From positions 1-64,000 of the forward strand of contig CAZEIU010000002.1 in the NCBI GenBank assembly GCA_964512085.1: a DNA stretch of 64,000 bases, read 5' to 3'. This document shows, in pieces, positions 24,903 to 33,454 of this stretch (the first letter of the stretch is position 1; every line of letters starts with the position of its first letter). The DNA is from JAUPVL01 sp964512085. GTDB lineage: Bacteria; Patescibacteriota; Saccharimonadia; CAILAD01; BJGX01. The notes under the pieces were generated by a model that saw only the letters and a program-made list of their open reading frames with translations, had not been told where the DNA came from and ran no database searches. Position numbers and translations under genes: made by a program.

Positions 24903-26270
24903 ATGAGACTAAAAAAATCAAACGACGATGCAATATCGCCAACTTATAGTTTAGACCAAAAAGTAAAAAAACCTTTCTATAAAAAACTCTGGCTCAAGAT
25001 TGTACTTGCTGTAATGTTAATACTAGTAATTGCCAGTAGTGCCTATGCCTATAATACCTACAAAAAGCTAGGCAAGGTGATTCAAAAAAATAGTGGAGTA
25101 GCTGCAGAAGGCCTCAAAACCGAAAACGTGACACCCGAAAAACTCAATGGCGAAGGTGATGGTAGGGTAAATATATTACTGCTTGGCGTAGGCGACAAAG
25201 GTCATAGTGGTGAGAAACTCAGCGATACTATTATTGTGGCAAGCTATGACCCCAAAACTCATGATGTGGCTATGCTAAGTATTCCACGAGATTTATATGT
25301 AAGTATTGATGGAGAAGGTTATGCCAAGATTAATGCCGCCCATGCTTTTGGTGAACAAGAAAAAGAAGGCGGTGGCCCCGAATTAGCCAAAAAAACCGTA
25401 TCGCAAGTGTTGGGCATACCAATTCATTATTATGTTCGTGCTGATTTTACTGCTCTAAAACAAGCTGTAGATGTTGTAGGAGGAATAGATGTGACGGTCA
25501 AAAAAGACTTAGTTGACCCAGAGTACCCATGTAGTAAGCAAGAGGATTTGGTGTGTGGATTTAGTCTAATGGCTGGGCAGCAACACTTAAACGGAAGCGC
25601 TGCACTCAAATATTCGCGTTGTCGCAAGGGTGACTGTGGCGATGATTATGGTAGAGCCCAACGCCAGCAAGACGTACTAGTTGCGCTACGTCAAAAAGCT
25701 ATGCAGCAAAATATTTTGATGAATCCTGCTAAAATAACCGACCTTATTGGTATAGTTTCTAATAATATTCGCACCGATTTGCAACCTCGCGAAATACAAC
25801 GCTTGGCCGAAATTGCTAAAGCAACCGATCCGCAAAAAATAACCACAAAGGTTTTAGATAATGAAACCAACCATTTGGTAGTAAATGATAGTATTGGTAA
25901 TGAAAGCGTGGTGGTACCCGCCGAGGGGATTGGATCTTACAAAGCCATACAGGCCTACGTACGTAGTATTTTTGTGGATGGTTATATCAAACAAGAAGCC
26001 GCTACAATTGAGCTACAAAACGCTACTGGCAACAAATCGCAGACCGCTCTGGCTAGCGAGCTTCTTAAAAGTTATAATTATAACGTAGTATCTTCAGTGG
26101 CTTTGCCGACAGTTGCCAAAAAAACCAGAATAATAGACAACACCGGCGGTAAAAAGCCTTACACAATTCAATACTTACAAAAAAGACTCAACGCAGTGGC
26201 CGAGACTAATAGCGCCGAAGCGCCTAGTCCTACTGCCGATATAACAGTTATCTTAGGAGCAGATTATTAA
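24903..26270 (+). CDS. LytR-CpsA-Psr (LCP) family glycopolymer-wall ligase
   Basis: This 455-residue protein has a basic head, one membrane helix (about 28-50) and an extracellular LCP domain. LCP hallmarks are NILLLGVGDKG, DTIIVASYDPKTHDVAMLSIPRDLY (in part), INAAHAFG, VGGIDVTV and the Arg-rich KYSRCRKGDCGDDYGRAQRQQ. A LytR_C-like domain is at the end (ATIELQNATGNKSQTALASE). LCP enzymes transfer glycopolymers from undecaprenyl carriers to peptidoglycan. They could act on the polymer made by the GT at 6300; that link is inference. The ATG at 24903 is chosen over an upstream TTG because it follows TATAAT by 7 nt. Confidence 0.93.
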   Translation: MRLKKSNDDAISPTYSLDQKVKKPFYKKLWLKIVLAVMLILVIASSAYAYNTYKKLGKVIQKNSGVAAEGLKTENVTPEKLNGEGDGRVNILLLGVGDKGHSGEKLSDTIIVASYDPKTHDVAMLSIPRDLYVSIDGEGYAKINAAHAFGEQEKEGGGPELAKKTVSQVLGIPIHYYVRADFTALKQAVDVVGGIDVTVKKDLVDPEYPCSKQEDLVCGFSLMAGQQHLNGSAALKYSRCRKGDCGDDYGRAQRQQDVLVALRQKAMQQNILMNPAKITDLIGIVSNNIRTDLQPREIQRLAEIAKATDPQKITTKVLDNETNHLVVNDSIGNESVVVPAEGIGSYKAIQAYVRSIFVDGYIKQEAATIELQNATGNKSQTALASELLKSYNYNVVSSVALPTVAKKTRIIDNTGGKKPYTIQYLQKRLNAVAETNSAEAPSPTADITVILGADY

Positions 26271-26367
26271 ACTTCGCGATCAACTCAAACGAATAGAAAT
26301 ACTAACCCACGACCAACGCTTAATTGCGGCGGCGAGTGGTATTATTACGCTTATTGCTATTGCACTT

Positions 26368-27075
26368 ATGTACTATTCGCCTTATCAAATATTATTATTA
26401 CCAATTGTTTTGGTACTAAATTACTTCTTACTAGGCCGATTGTTGGTAAATCATAAAAGATCGCATGTGTTTGCACGCATGATCAAACCTAGTTTGTGGC
26501 TACTTATTCTATATGGTTATTTATTTAGTTTGCACGCTATTTTCTTATTAAATATAGTTTGGTTTAGTTTGTTTTGCGTTTTGGTGGGAGCAGGTTATGG
26601 CATAATGATGATTCAAGAGATTCGCACCCAGCCCCGAGTAATTGTCGACAACATATTACAAGCGATTCTGATCGTAATTAGTACTACTCTTGCGAGTATC
26701 GCTTTAGCTTACTGGCACTGGCCAACAGTACTAGTTATGCTAAGTCTTTGGCTAATAATGTTTTTCTTGGCTCTAAGTTGGCTAGTGGGCTTTACTAACA
26801 AGCCGTATATGATAGCCGTAGTTTGGGCGCTTATTGTTATAGAAATATTCTGGATTAGTACTCGATGGATTAATCTTTATCATATTCCGAGCACTGCCTT
26901 TTTATTAAGCCAAGCTGCTTTGGTGGTAGGAGCACTAGCTTACGGTTTTGGTGGCTTGTACTTTCATTATAAAAACCAAACTCTCAAAAGAGCCTTACTA
27001 TTTGAGTATATTGGTGTCACAACGGCGATTTTTATTGCGTTAATGTTTTTAAGTAAATGGTCGGTAGCGATTTAA
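26368..27075 (+). CDS. Polytopic membrane protein (possible DUF5656-like)
   Basis: This is an integral membrane protein with about seven hydrophobic segments. The coordinates given use the first ATG (235 aa), but that codon has no RBS and cuts into a hydrophobic run. The frame is open back to 26257. A TTAGGAG sits at 26253-26259, 6 nt before an in-frame ATT at 26266 that overlaps the LCP stop. Starting there adds a charged helix (IKLRDQLKRIEILTHDQRL) and completes the first membrane segment. It lies between the LCP and HtrA genes and is probably in their operon. Function unknown; the DUF5656 resemblance is from memory. Confidence 0.75.
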   Translation: MYYSPYQILLLPIVLVLNYFLLGRLLVNHKRSHVFARMIKPSLWLLILYGYLFSLHAIFLLNIVWFSLFCVLVGAGYGIMMIQEIRTQPRVIVDNILQAILIVISTTLASIALAYWHWPTVLVMLSLWLIMFFLALSWLVGFTNKPYMIAVVWALIVIEIFWISTRWINLYHIPSTAFLLSQAALVVGALAYGFGGLYFHYKNQTLKRALLFEYIGVTTAIFIALMFLSKWSVAI

Positions 27076-27085
27076 AATTTAGAAT

Positions 27086-28216
27086 ATGCCACAAAAAGAA
27101 AATTCAAACAATCAAATAGAAAATCAATCTCAAAAAAGTCTTAGCTTAGTCTTTGTAGTGCTTGCTTGTCTGGTGGCTGGGTTTGTTGGAGCGGCTGCTT
27201 ATGGGTGGGTCTCGGCAAAACTACCAAACTCTCGTATAGCCAATACACAAAGCAAAAATGTGGTAGTGAGTGAACAAAATGCCACTATAGATATCGCCAA
27301 AAAAGTTGGCCCAAGTGTCGTGAGTATTACGAGCTCAAGCTCTGGCCAAGATGTATTTGGTAGAGCTACCCAGCAACAAGCAGCCGGTACAGGAATAGTC
27401 TTAAGTGCAAACGGATTAATACTTACCAATAAGCACGTAGTAGAAGGCGGAAGTGCTTTTGTAGTCACTACTTCAGATCAAAAACAATACAAAGATGCCA
27501 AGGTGGTTGCTACCGATCCAAGTAACGACATTGCGTTTATAAAGGTAGATGCCAGTGGTCTTAAGCCAGCAGAGCTAGGAGATAGTAGCAAGGTAGAGAT
27601 TGGCTCTTTTGTTGTAGCTATTGGCAATGCCTTAGGCGAGTTTCAAAACACCGTAACTACTGGGGTTATCTCGGGCAAAGGCCGTCCGGTAACAGCTGCA
27701 TCTGGAGATTCGGCCGAGAAATTGCAAAATCTATTTCAAACTGACGCTGCAATTAACCCCGGCAACTCTGGTGGCCCGCTGGTGAATATTGACGGTCAAG
27801 TAATTGGTATTAACACTGCAGTAGCCGGCCAAGGCTCAGAAAATATTGGTTTTGCCATACCTATTAATGAAGCCAAGCGAGATATTGAGACAGTCGAAAA
27901 AGGTCAACAAATCAAACGTGCCTATCTAGGCGTAGCCTATGTAATGTTAAACTCAGAGCTCGCTCAAGAAAATAATATTAAAGTCGACAAAGGCGCTTAT
28001 ATTTCTAATACCGGCGCTAATCAAGATAGCCCTGCGCAATCAGCGGGTCTAAAAACTGGTGATGTGATAATAAAAATTGATAATACTGAACTTACCGAAG
28101 ACAACAACTTAAGTAGCGTAATAGCTTCATATAATCCGGGCGACACTGTAACAGTTACTTTTGTAAGAGACGGCAAAGAACAAACTGTCAAAGTTAAACT
28201 TGGCCAAAAAACCTAG
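27086..28216 (+). CDS. HtrA/DegP-type membrane-anchored serine protease with PDZ domain
   Basis: This is an S1C protease of 376 residues with one signal-anchor helix (about 20-42). The catalytic triad is H117 (LTNKHVVEGG), D148 (PSNDIAFIK) and S228 (NPGNSGGPLVN). One C-terminal PDZ domain (about 280-376) has YLGVAYV and SAGLKTGDVIIKID. It degrades or refolds misfolded exported proteins. It follows the membrane protein at 26368 by 10 nt. No RBS was seen. Confidence 0.95.
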   Translation: MPQKENSNNQIENQSQKSLSLVFVVLACLVAGFVGAAAYGWVSAKLPNSRIANTQSKNVVVSEQNATIDIAKKVGPSVVSITSSSSGQDVFGRATQQQAAGTGIVLSANGLILTNKHVVEGGSAFVVTTSDQKQYKDAKVVATDPSNDIAFIKVDASGLKPAELGDSSKVEIGSFVVAIGNALGEFQNTVTTGVISGKGRPVTAASGDSAEKLQNLFQTDAAINPGNSGGPLVNIDGQVIGINTAVAGQGSENIGFAIPINEAKRDIETVEKGQQIKRAYLGVAYVMLNSELAQENNIKVDKGAYISNTGANQDSPAQSAGLKTGDVIIKIDNTELTEDNNLSSVIASYNPGDTVTVTFVRDGKEQTVKVKLGQKT

Positions 28217-28230
28217 TTTTAGCACTACGC

Positions 28231-29049
28231 TTATTGGTTTTGAAAACCCAAAATAAAATAATCTTCAAATATAGCTTTTAAGCCAATAGACTCAGCCAAG
28301 TCTTTTAAGCTTTGATGTTGCCAAGGGTCAGACTCATGATAAACCAGCGCATTAGATTTAATATGTTTTGGCAATTGCTCATAAAACTTTCTATACAGTT
28401 CTAGCCCGTCGCCTTTACCACCAAACAGCGCAATGGCTGGTTCGTTTTGCACCTCTGGTTTCATTTTGCCTTTATAGTCTAGTGATACGTAGGGCAAATT
28501 TGTGACTACTACGTCGTATTTATTTTGTATCTTTGAGAATAGATCAGACTCTACAAACTCAATTGAATTAGGCGTTAATAACTGCTCAGCATTTCTATGA
28601 GCAACCTTTAGTGCATCGGCTGATATCTCGGTAGCAGTTATACTTATGTCTGGTCGGTATTTGGCTATTGCAACTGCGATAGCCCCAGAGCCAGTACCGA
28701 TGTCAATTAGGGTGCTATTACGAGGCGCCATTTTTATTACTTGTTCTACGATGGTTTCGGTCTCGACTCTAGGGGATAAGACTCTATTGTCTATATAAAA
28801 CTCAAGGCCATAAAATTCTAATTTGTTGGTAATGTAACAAACTGGTTCTCTTTGGAGTCTTCGCTCAATTAGTTCATTAAAGCGATTAACTTGCTTGGGG
28901 CTCAACTCTTGTTCGACATGAGCAATAAGATATTCTTTGGGCTTAGCAAGCAAATAAGCCATTAAAAGTTGAGCATCTAATTGAGCCGAATGAATGCCCG
29001 CGTTTTTTAATCGCTTGCTAGCTTGAGATATTTGATTAGCTATTGTCAT
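28231..29049 (-). CDS. prmC: Release factor glutamine methyltransferase PrmC
   Basis: This 272-residue enzyme is a SAM-dependent N5-glutamine methyltransferase that modifies the GGQ motif of release factors. The N-terminal helical domain is followed by motif I DIGTGSGAIAVAIA (about 116-129). The substrate-binding loop reads TNLPYVS (N184-L185-P186-Y187), where most bacteria have NPPY. LSPRVETE (91-98) replaces PRPETE. Both substitutions keep the Asn and final Pro-Tyr. It overlaps prfA by 14 nt in the normal prfA-prmC order, so the assignment is secure. Confidence 0.94.
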   Translation of the reverse strand: MTIANQISQASKRLKNAGIHSAQLDAQLLMAYLLAKPKEYLIAHVEQELSPKQVNRFNELIERRLQREPVCYITNKLEFYGLEFYIDNRVLSPRVETETIVEQVIKMAPRNSTLIDIGTGSGAIAVAIAKYRPDISITATEISADALKVAHRNAEQLLTPNSIEFVESDLFSKIQNKYDVVVTNLPYVSLDYKGKMKPEVQNEPAIALFGGKGDGLELYRKFYEQLPKHIKSNALVYHESDPWQHQSLKDLAESIGLKAIFEDYFILGFQNQ

Positions 29050-30103
29050 TATCTTGAAGGGCCTTGGCTATATCGGCGTCTTGCAAGGCATTGAATAATT
29101 TGTCGAGATCGCCATCTAACACTTTGGCAATGCCATGAGTTGTAAAACCAATTCTATGGTCTGTAATACGATCTTGAGGAAAATTGTATGTTCTTATTTT
29201 TTCAGATCTATCACCAGTACCAATTTGTGATCGACGATTTTGGCCGAGTTCTTCGGCTTCTTTTTGAGCTCTAAGATCGAGCAGGCGAGAGCGTAAAACG
29301 TTCATGGCCTTGAGCTTATTTTTGAGCTGAGATTTTTCGTCTTGGCAGGTAGCCACTATGCCGGTAGGTATGTGAGTGATGCGCACTGCGCTGTCGGTGG
29401 TGTTTACACTCTGCCCACCATGGCCTCCACTACGAAAGACATCTATTCGTAGTTCGGCTGGGTTAATCTCTATGTCGGCTTCTTCGGCCTCGGGTAGTAC
29501 GGCCACGGTTGCTGTGCTGGTATGAATACGGCCAGCGCTCTCAGTAGCTGGTATGCGCTGCACCCTATGTACGCCACTTTCATATTTGAGCTTACCATAA
29601 GCATTTGCTCCGCTTACAGTAATAATAACTTCTTTATAGCCTCCATTGGCATTTGCACTCTCGCTTAATAGCTCAACTTTGAGGCTATGGGTTTCGGCAT
29701 AGCGCATATACATTCTAAGTAGCTCTGCTGCAAACAGGCTTGATTCGTCGCCACCAGCTCCAGCCCTAATCTCTACGATGGCGTTTTTGCTATCATTGGG
29801 GTCAGTGGGCAATAGGGCTTTTTGAGCCTCGGCTTGTAGTTTAGTCAGCTGTGGCTCAAGCTCACTAATGGTCTCGGTAGCTAGTTCTTTCATTTCGTTA
29901 TCATTGAGCATTGTTTTAGCGTCTTCAATTTCTTGCTCGAGTTTTTGGATTCTACTAAATAGATCGATCTTTTCTTGTAAATCTCTTTGTTTGTTTACCA
30001 AAGCACCAGCATTGGGGCTAGTATATACCTCGGGTTGAGATAGTTCTTCTTCTACCTTACGAAGCTCGGTTGTTAAATTGTTGATTTTTTCAGTGTAATC
30101 CAT
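29036..30103 (-). CDS. prfA: Peptide chain release factor 1
   Basis: This 355-residue RF1 has the anticodon-like PAT tripeptide at 185-187 (RIPATES), which reads UAA/UAG, and the catalytic GGQ at 229-231 (SGGHGGQSVN). The N-terminal coiled-coil domain and GAGGDESSLFAAEL are typical. Genes here also end in UGA, so an RF2 must be encoded elsewhere. TATAAT on the minus strand lies about 35 nt before the ATG, inside a 12-bp inverted repeat. It is the first gene of the operon with prmC. Confidence 0.97.
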   Translation of the reverse strand: MDYTEKINNLTTELRKVEEELSQPEVYTSPNAGALVNKQRDLQEKIDLFSRIQKLEQEIEDAKTMLNDNEMKELATETISELEPQLTKLQAEAQKALLPTDPNDSKNAIVEIRAGAGGDESSLFAAELLRMYMRYAETHSLKVELLSESANANGGYKEVIITVSGANAYGKLKYESGVHRVQRIPATESAGRIHTSTATVAVLPEAEEADIEINPAELRIDVFRSGGHGGQSVNTTDSAVRITHIPTGIVATCQDEKSQLKNKLKAMNVLRSRLLDLRAQKEAEELGQNRRSQIGTGDRSEKIRTYNFPQDRITDHRIGFTTHGIAKVLDGDLDKLFNALQDADIAKALQDNDNS

Positions 30104-30120
30104 AGTTGTTTACTTAATAA

Positions 30121-30190
30121 AAAATACTGTTTCTATTATACTTTTGTTGCTACCATGTAGGCAAAAATATCAATTAAAAAACAGTATTTT
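30121..30190. repeat. 12-bp inverted repeat around the prfA promoter
   Basis: AAAATACTGTTT (30121-30132) and its exact complement AAACAGTATTTT (30179-30190) flank 46 bp that contain the minus-strand TATAAT box for prfA. This could be an operator pair or a long-loop hairpin after rpmE. Confidence 0.6.
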
Positions 30191-30192
30191 AG

Positions 30193-30519
30193 TTATTTAT
30201 CGTCGGTTTTGAGCTTCTTAAGGGCTGCTTTGGTGTCAACTTTGGTTGACTCTTTAGTAGACTTAGATTTTTTAATAGCTTTTTGAGCTTTTTTCGACAA
30301 GGCTTCTTTTTTGGCTTCGGCGGCAGCAGTTTTGGCTCTAAATCGATCAACTCTACCAGCGGTGTCAACTAATTTTTGTTTGCCAGTATAGAATGGGTGA
30401 CAATTGCTGCAAACATCAACATTCATTTCGCTTACAGTAGAATACGACTCAAAGCTCGTACCGCAACCGGCACAAGTAACTTTGGTTTTCTTATATTCTG
30501 GATGAATTTTAGTTTTCAT
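30193..30519 (-). CDS. rpmE: Ribosomal protein bL31 (zinc form, extended tail)
   Basis: This 108-residue bL31 begins MKTKIHPEYKKTKVTCAGCG, has the second pair CSNCHPFYTGKQK, and so holds the four-Cys zinc site of the C+ form. The canonical protein ends near residue 70-75. Here a Lys/Ala-rich tail of about 35 residues follows, as in several CPR and other lineages. It lies just upstream of prfA on the same strand. Confidence 0.95.
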   Translation of the reverse strand: MKTKIHPEYKKTKVTCAGCGTSFESYSTVSEMNVDVCSNCHPFYTGKQKLVDTAGRVDRFRAKTAAAEAKKEALSKKAQKAIKKSKSTKESTKVDTKAALKKLKTDDK

Positions 30520-30560
30520 ATCTTAGTTATGATAACAGATTATTACTACTATTTCAATAT

Positions 30561-30585
30561 AAAAACCCCTTCAATTTGAAGGGGT
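30561..30585 (-). terminator. Terminator of the 30592 gene
   Basis: CCCCTTCAA/TTGAAGGGG stem; the minus strand continues GTTTTTATATTG. Confidence 0.75.
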
Positions 30586-30591
30586 ATAAAA

Positions 30592-31791
30592 TTAGTTAGA
30601 ATTCATGTGTTCTAGAGCTCTCTCTACATAATGCTCTACAGTAGAAATTCCGTCTGATCGACCAAGGGCGCGGGGGTCTCCCACGGCACCGGGTCCGGCA
30701 AACCACGCAACAGCTACATCGTGCCAATTACCAAATCTGGAGTAGTACTCAGTCATCTTGTGGGCAACAACTCTATTTTGGTTGTCTGGCGATTGTTCGG
30801 CATCAGCTGGTAGGCCAGCTTCTTGAGCCCAGTTTGGCCAGTTGTCTGGCATAACTTGCCAACGGCCGTGAGCGCCAGTGGTGTCATTATGGGCTTCGTA
30901 TCCACCTGCAGTATCAGATTCGTTGTAAGCAATAGCATCCATAAAGTCTAAAAGCTGCAAATTGAACTGATCGGCTACAGCCGTGGGCGACACCGTAGTG
31001 CCGCTAGGCTGAAACAGCGGTCGATTGTCTGACACAGACCTACTACCACTAAAGCCGTTGGCTTGAGCGTGAGACTTGTCCCAGCCGTTTCGACAACTGT
31101 CATCTCCAAAACATCCACCCCAAGTTAAACCATTACTGCGTACTATTTGGCCATAAATTTGCCAGTAATGAATATCGTCTATAATTTGGCCGTTCTTAAC
31201 GGGCCAAGCATCAAAAGCCAAGCCATAATTGTGAGCACTCTCGCCGGGTCCGGCTTGAGTATATTGCTGGCAATGGGGTTCGTCAGGAACTCGCCCAACA
31301 GCCTGTAGCGTTGTTGCTAGATCCGGTCTATTATACTCAAACTCGAGCTCATGAGCCTTGCTCTGAATCTGCTCGATAGATCGACAATGCCGATAAATCT
31401 GAGCTTGAGAGGCAATGCTACGATAACTACTAGTAATGTATAGCCTTGTACCGTCATTGGTAGCCTGCTCAAATTGAGTACGAATATTCTCAAACTTAGA
31501 TTGCATCTCAGCTGTAAGACCATTAAGGCAGTAATCTTCGGTGCTCCAATCTGGTGCACCAGAAGTAGCGTTGCTACAGGTGCCATCGCTAGACGTATCG
31601 CCAGAAGGCGGTACATTTGGTTCGGCTACAGCCTCAGGATTGGCGTCAGAATGTCTACGTGGTTCGGCCTCGGAGACCTGAACGCCATTAGTGAAGCGCG
31701 AGACAGCAAAAAGAATAAGCAGAATAGGCAATACATATCTTAGTAACTTCATATTGCTATTGCTAGACGAAGAACTTCGATTTTCAGACAT
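30592..31791 (-). CDS. Dual peptidoglycan hydrolase: M15 peptidase plus lysozyme-like domain
   Basis: This 399-residue exported protein has a Ser/Asn head, one membrane segment (about 17-33) and a Pro-rich linker. The M15 (VanY-type) domain carries YITSSYRS, the zinc ligands H187 and D194 in ESAHNYGLAFDAW and H241 in WDKSHAQ. The C-terminal SLT/lysozyme-like domain has AIAYNESDTAGGY, with E291 as likely acid, and AHGRWQVMPDNWPNWA. Cysteine pairs suggest disulfides. It would cut both the peptide and the glycan of peptidoglycan, either its own or that of a host cell. It starts 1 nt after the upstream membrane gene, so the two are coupled. Confidence 0.88.
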   Translation of the reverse strand: MSENRSSSSSNSNMKLLRYVLPILLILFAVSRFTNGVQVSEAEPRRHSDANPEAVAEPNVPPSGDTSSDGTCSNATSGAPDWSTEDYCLNGLTAEMQSKFENIRTQFEQATNDGTRLYITSSYRSIASQAQIYRHCRSIEQIQSKAHELEFEYNRPDLATTLQAVGRVPDEPHCQQYTQAGPGESAHNYGLAFDAWPVKNGQIIDDIHYWQIYGQIVRSNGLTWGGCFGDDSCRNGWDKSHAQANGFSGSRSVSDNRPLFQPSGTTVSPTAVADQFNLQLLDFMDAIAYNESDTAGGYEAHNDTTGAHGRWQVMPDNWPNWAQEAGLPADAEQSPDNQNRVVAHKMTEYYSRFGNWHDVAVAWFAGPGAVGDPRALGRSDGISTVEHYVERALEHMNSN

Positions 31792-31792
31792 A

Positions 31793-32407
31793 TCAATCAG
31801 TCTGCATTGGCAATGCTAGGGCTGGATCAACACTATTGTCGCTACGCGAGAACTTGTTGCGAACGAAGGCAATTGGTCTTGGCTCCCAATCCTCATCGGG
31901 CGAAATTGCCTTAATGCCATGAATCAGCACTAGATCGTTAAACGAGCAAAACATCACTACCGTAAGCCACAGCACAAGCCACTGAATACTAAACTCGTGC
32001 GGAAAAAGATTAATTGGCTTTTCACCTGGTAGCCACTTGAGTACAATCGATCCATCAAAAAGGGCGTCGATAGTAAAGAATAGAGCAAATACCATAGTGG
32101 CAAGCCTACGCTGTACCTCGGGCATCTCTTTATTGGCAATCCAAATTACGCCAATAAAAGTCTGAATACCAGACATTACGATACTCATTACCAAAGTAAT
32201 TGTAGTGGGCTCTACTCGGTATCCACCGGCTCGCACTGGCGTCTTAATAATGGTATTAAGCGCAGCCGAACCGACAAAGACATCGAGCCAAATCAGACCA
32301 ATAATCACTGCCAAAATAATTGGGTATCTCGAAATTTTAATAATCATACGACAAAACCAACCAAAAAACGGACCAGTACCCAATACACTTTTGTTGCTGG
32401 TACTCAT
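31793..32407 (-). CDS. Four-helix membrane protein coupled to the hydrolase
   Basis: I do not recognise this 204-residue integral membrane protein. It has hydrophobic helices at about 26-44, 66-84, 100-120 and 137-157, and a charged cytoplasmic tail (DEDWEPRPIAFVRNKFSRSD). The ATG at 32407 is chosen because AAAGAGAG precedes it; an upstream in-frame non-ATG codon would add an unlikely basic tail. The stop TGA is separated by one base from the ATG of the peptidoglycan hydrolase, so it may hold or regulate that enzyme. Confidence 0.7.
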   Translation of the reverse strand: MSTSNKSVLGTGPFFGWFCRMIIKISRYPIILAVIIGLIWLDVFVGSAALNTIIKTPVRAGGYRVEPTTITLVMSIVMSGIQTFIGVIWIANKEMPEVQRRLATMVFALFFTIDALFDGSIVLKWLPGEKPINLFPHEFSIQWLVLWLTVVMFCSFNDLVLIHGIKAISPDEDWEPRPIAFVRNKFSRSDNSVDPALALPMQTD

Positions 32408-32509
32408 GTTCTGCTCTCTTTCTTGGAGTCGATGACATGCTCTTTGAGCCCTCAAATAAATAGGGCAAAAAGTCTTCGCTATATTATCATAATAAGGTCA
32501 AATAGTCAA

Positions 32510-32857
32510 CTATTTGGCAGCTTCGGGCTTGCCAATTTTGGCGCTTAGTACTACAGCTCTAGTTTCGCCCAAGTCGTCGGTTACTTGAGTGGCATTAGTT
32601 TCTCGATAGTGACTTATGAGGTAGTGACTCAATATCTCTTGAAGATCCTTGAGCTTTATTCTTTCGTCATCAAGATCGGCACTGACTTTTTGGTAATCTT
32701 TATCATCGAGCAAAGCTTTTTTGGCAGCCAAACGTTTTTCGCTTAAGGCCTTTATTTCGTCGGCTAAACGCTTGTATTCATCGTTTTGTTCCATTACGTC
32801 TTTGAGCTGTTCACGCAGGGTTTTGACATTATTTTGAGCCTCTCGTATCTCGGGCAT
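32510..32857 (-). CDS. Charged coiled-coil protein, 115-128 aa
   Basis: This is a soluble, highly charged helical protein: a long coiled coil (about 5-80) with KTLREQLKDVMEQNDEYK and IKLKDLQEILSHYL, and then a short beta-like end. Function is unknown. Coordinates give the first ATG. However, the frame stays open upstream and a perfect AGGAGG sits 5 nt before an in-frame ATA at 32894-32896. That start would add IEDRTPLEAIQHL, so the real start may be the rare codon ATA. An ATG touching the AGGAGG is out of frame and opens only ATG-CCA-TAG. Confidence 0.7.
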   Translation of the reverse strand: MPEIREAQNNVKTLREQLKDVMEQNDEYKRLADEIKALSEKRLAAKKALLDDKDYQKVSADLDDERIKLKDLQEILSHYLISHYRETNATQVTDDLGETRAVVLSAKIGKPEAAK

Positions 32858-32978
32858 TAAGTGCTGAATTGCTTCAAGCGGTGTGCGGTCTTCTATGGCA
32901 TCCTCCTAAATAAGTTATGTATAAGAATTTGATTATAGCAACTGAGCAGTTGCTACTCAATACTTATACTGCTAAAGC

Positions 32979-33007
32979 TTGCAAATATAATACAACTAGT
33001 ATATAAT
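32979..33007 (+). promoter_or_regulatory. Promoter of the 33053 gene
   Basis: TTGCAA (32979-32984), 17 bp, TATAAT (33002-33007). The leader starts with GGCAATTCGCA (33011-33021), which recurs at 61348. Confidence 0.75.
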
Positions 33008-33052
33008 GTGGGCAATTCGCACCTTGCAAAAAATTCGACCAAAGGAGTGGGA

Positions 33053-33418
33053 ATGAGTAGCATTAGAGCTTCGTGCCCAAACTGCAACGAAGTTGAATTT
33101 ACTACTCAAGATATCGTTGTAAGTCTAGTTTGTCTAGATAATGGCGAAGGTATTTACAAATTTGTATGTCCAGAATGTGGCCTGTCTGTCTCAAAGTCGG
33201 CATCGGCGCGCACCATCGATCTATTGGTAGCAGCTGGAGTCGAAGTTCAAGGCACGGTTGACAAGTGGACCAAAAAGAATCAATATCCAGAACATTTGCA
33301 TCCTAGCCAAATAAACAAACCGCCAATTGACCTGCAGGATGTAATCTTATTTGAGTCTCTTCTTGATGCAGAAGATGAAACAGTTTGGTTTAATGAATTA
33401 ATTGATAGTCTAGAATAA
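33053..33418 (+). CDS. Zinc-ribbon protein, 121 aa
   Basis: This orphan protein has an N-terminal zinc ribbon with two knuckles, ASCPNCNEVEF and FVCPECGLSVSK, about 35 residues apart. An acidic C-terminal region follows (DVILFESLLDAEDETVWFNE). It has no membrane segment. The ATG at 33053 is preceded by AAAGGAG. A role as nucleic-acid or protein adaptor is possible but not shown. It is a single-gene unit with strong promoter and terminator. Confidence 0.72.
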   Translation: MSSIRASCPNCNEVEFTTQDIVVSLVCLDNGEGIYKFVCPECGLSVSKSASARTIDLLVAAGVEVQGTVDKWTKKNQYPEHLHPSQINKPPIDLQDVILFESLLDAEDETVWFNELIDSLE

Positions 33419-33422
33419 TTTA

Positions 33423-33450
33423 CCCTTATCAAAATTGATAAGGGTTTTTA
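33423..33450 (+). terminator. Terminator of the 33053 gene
   Basis: CCCTTATC/GATAAGGG stem with a 6-nt loop, then TTTTTA. Confidence 0.8.
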
Positions 33451-33454
33451 CTTA

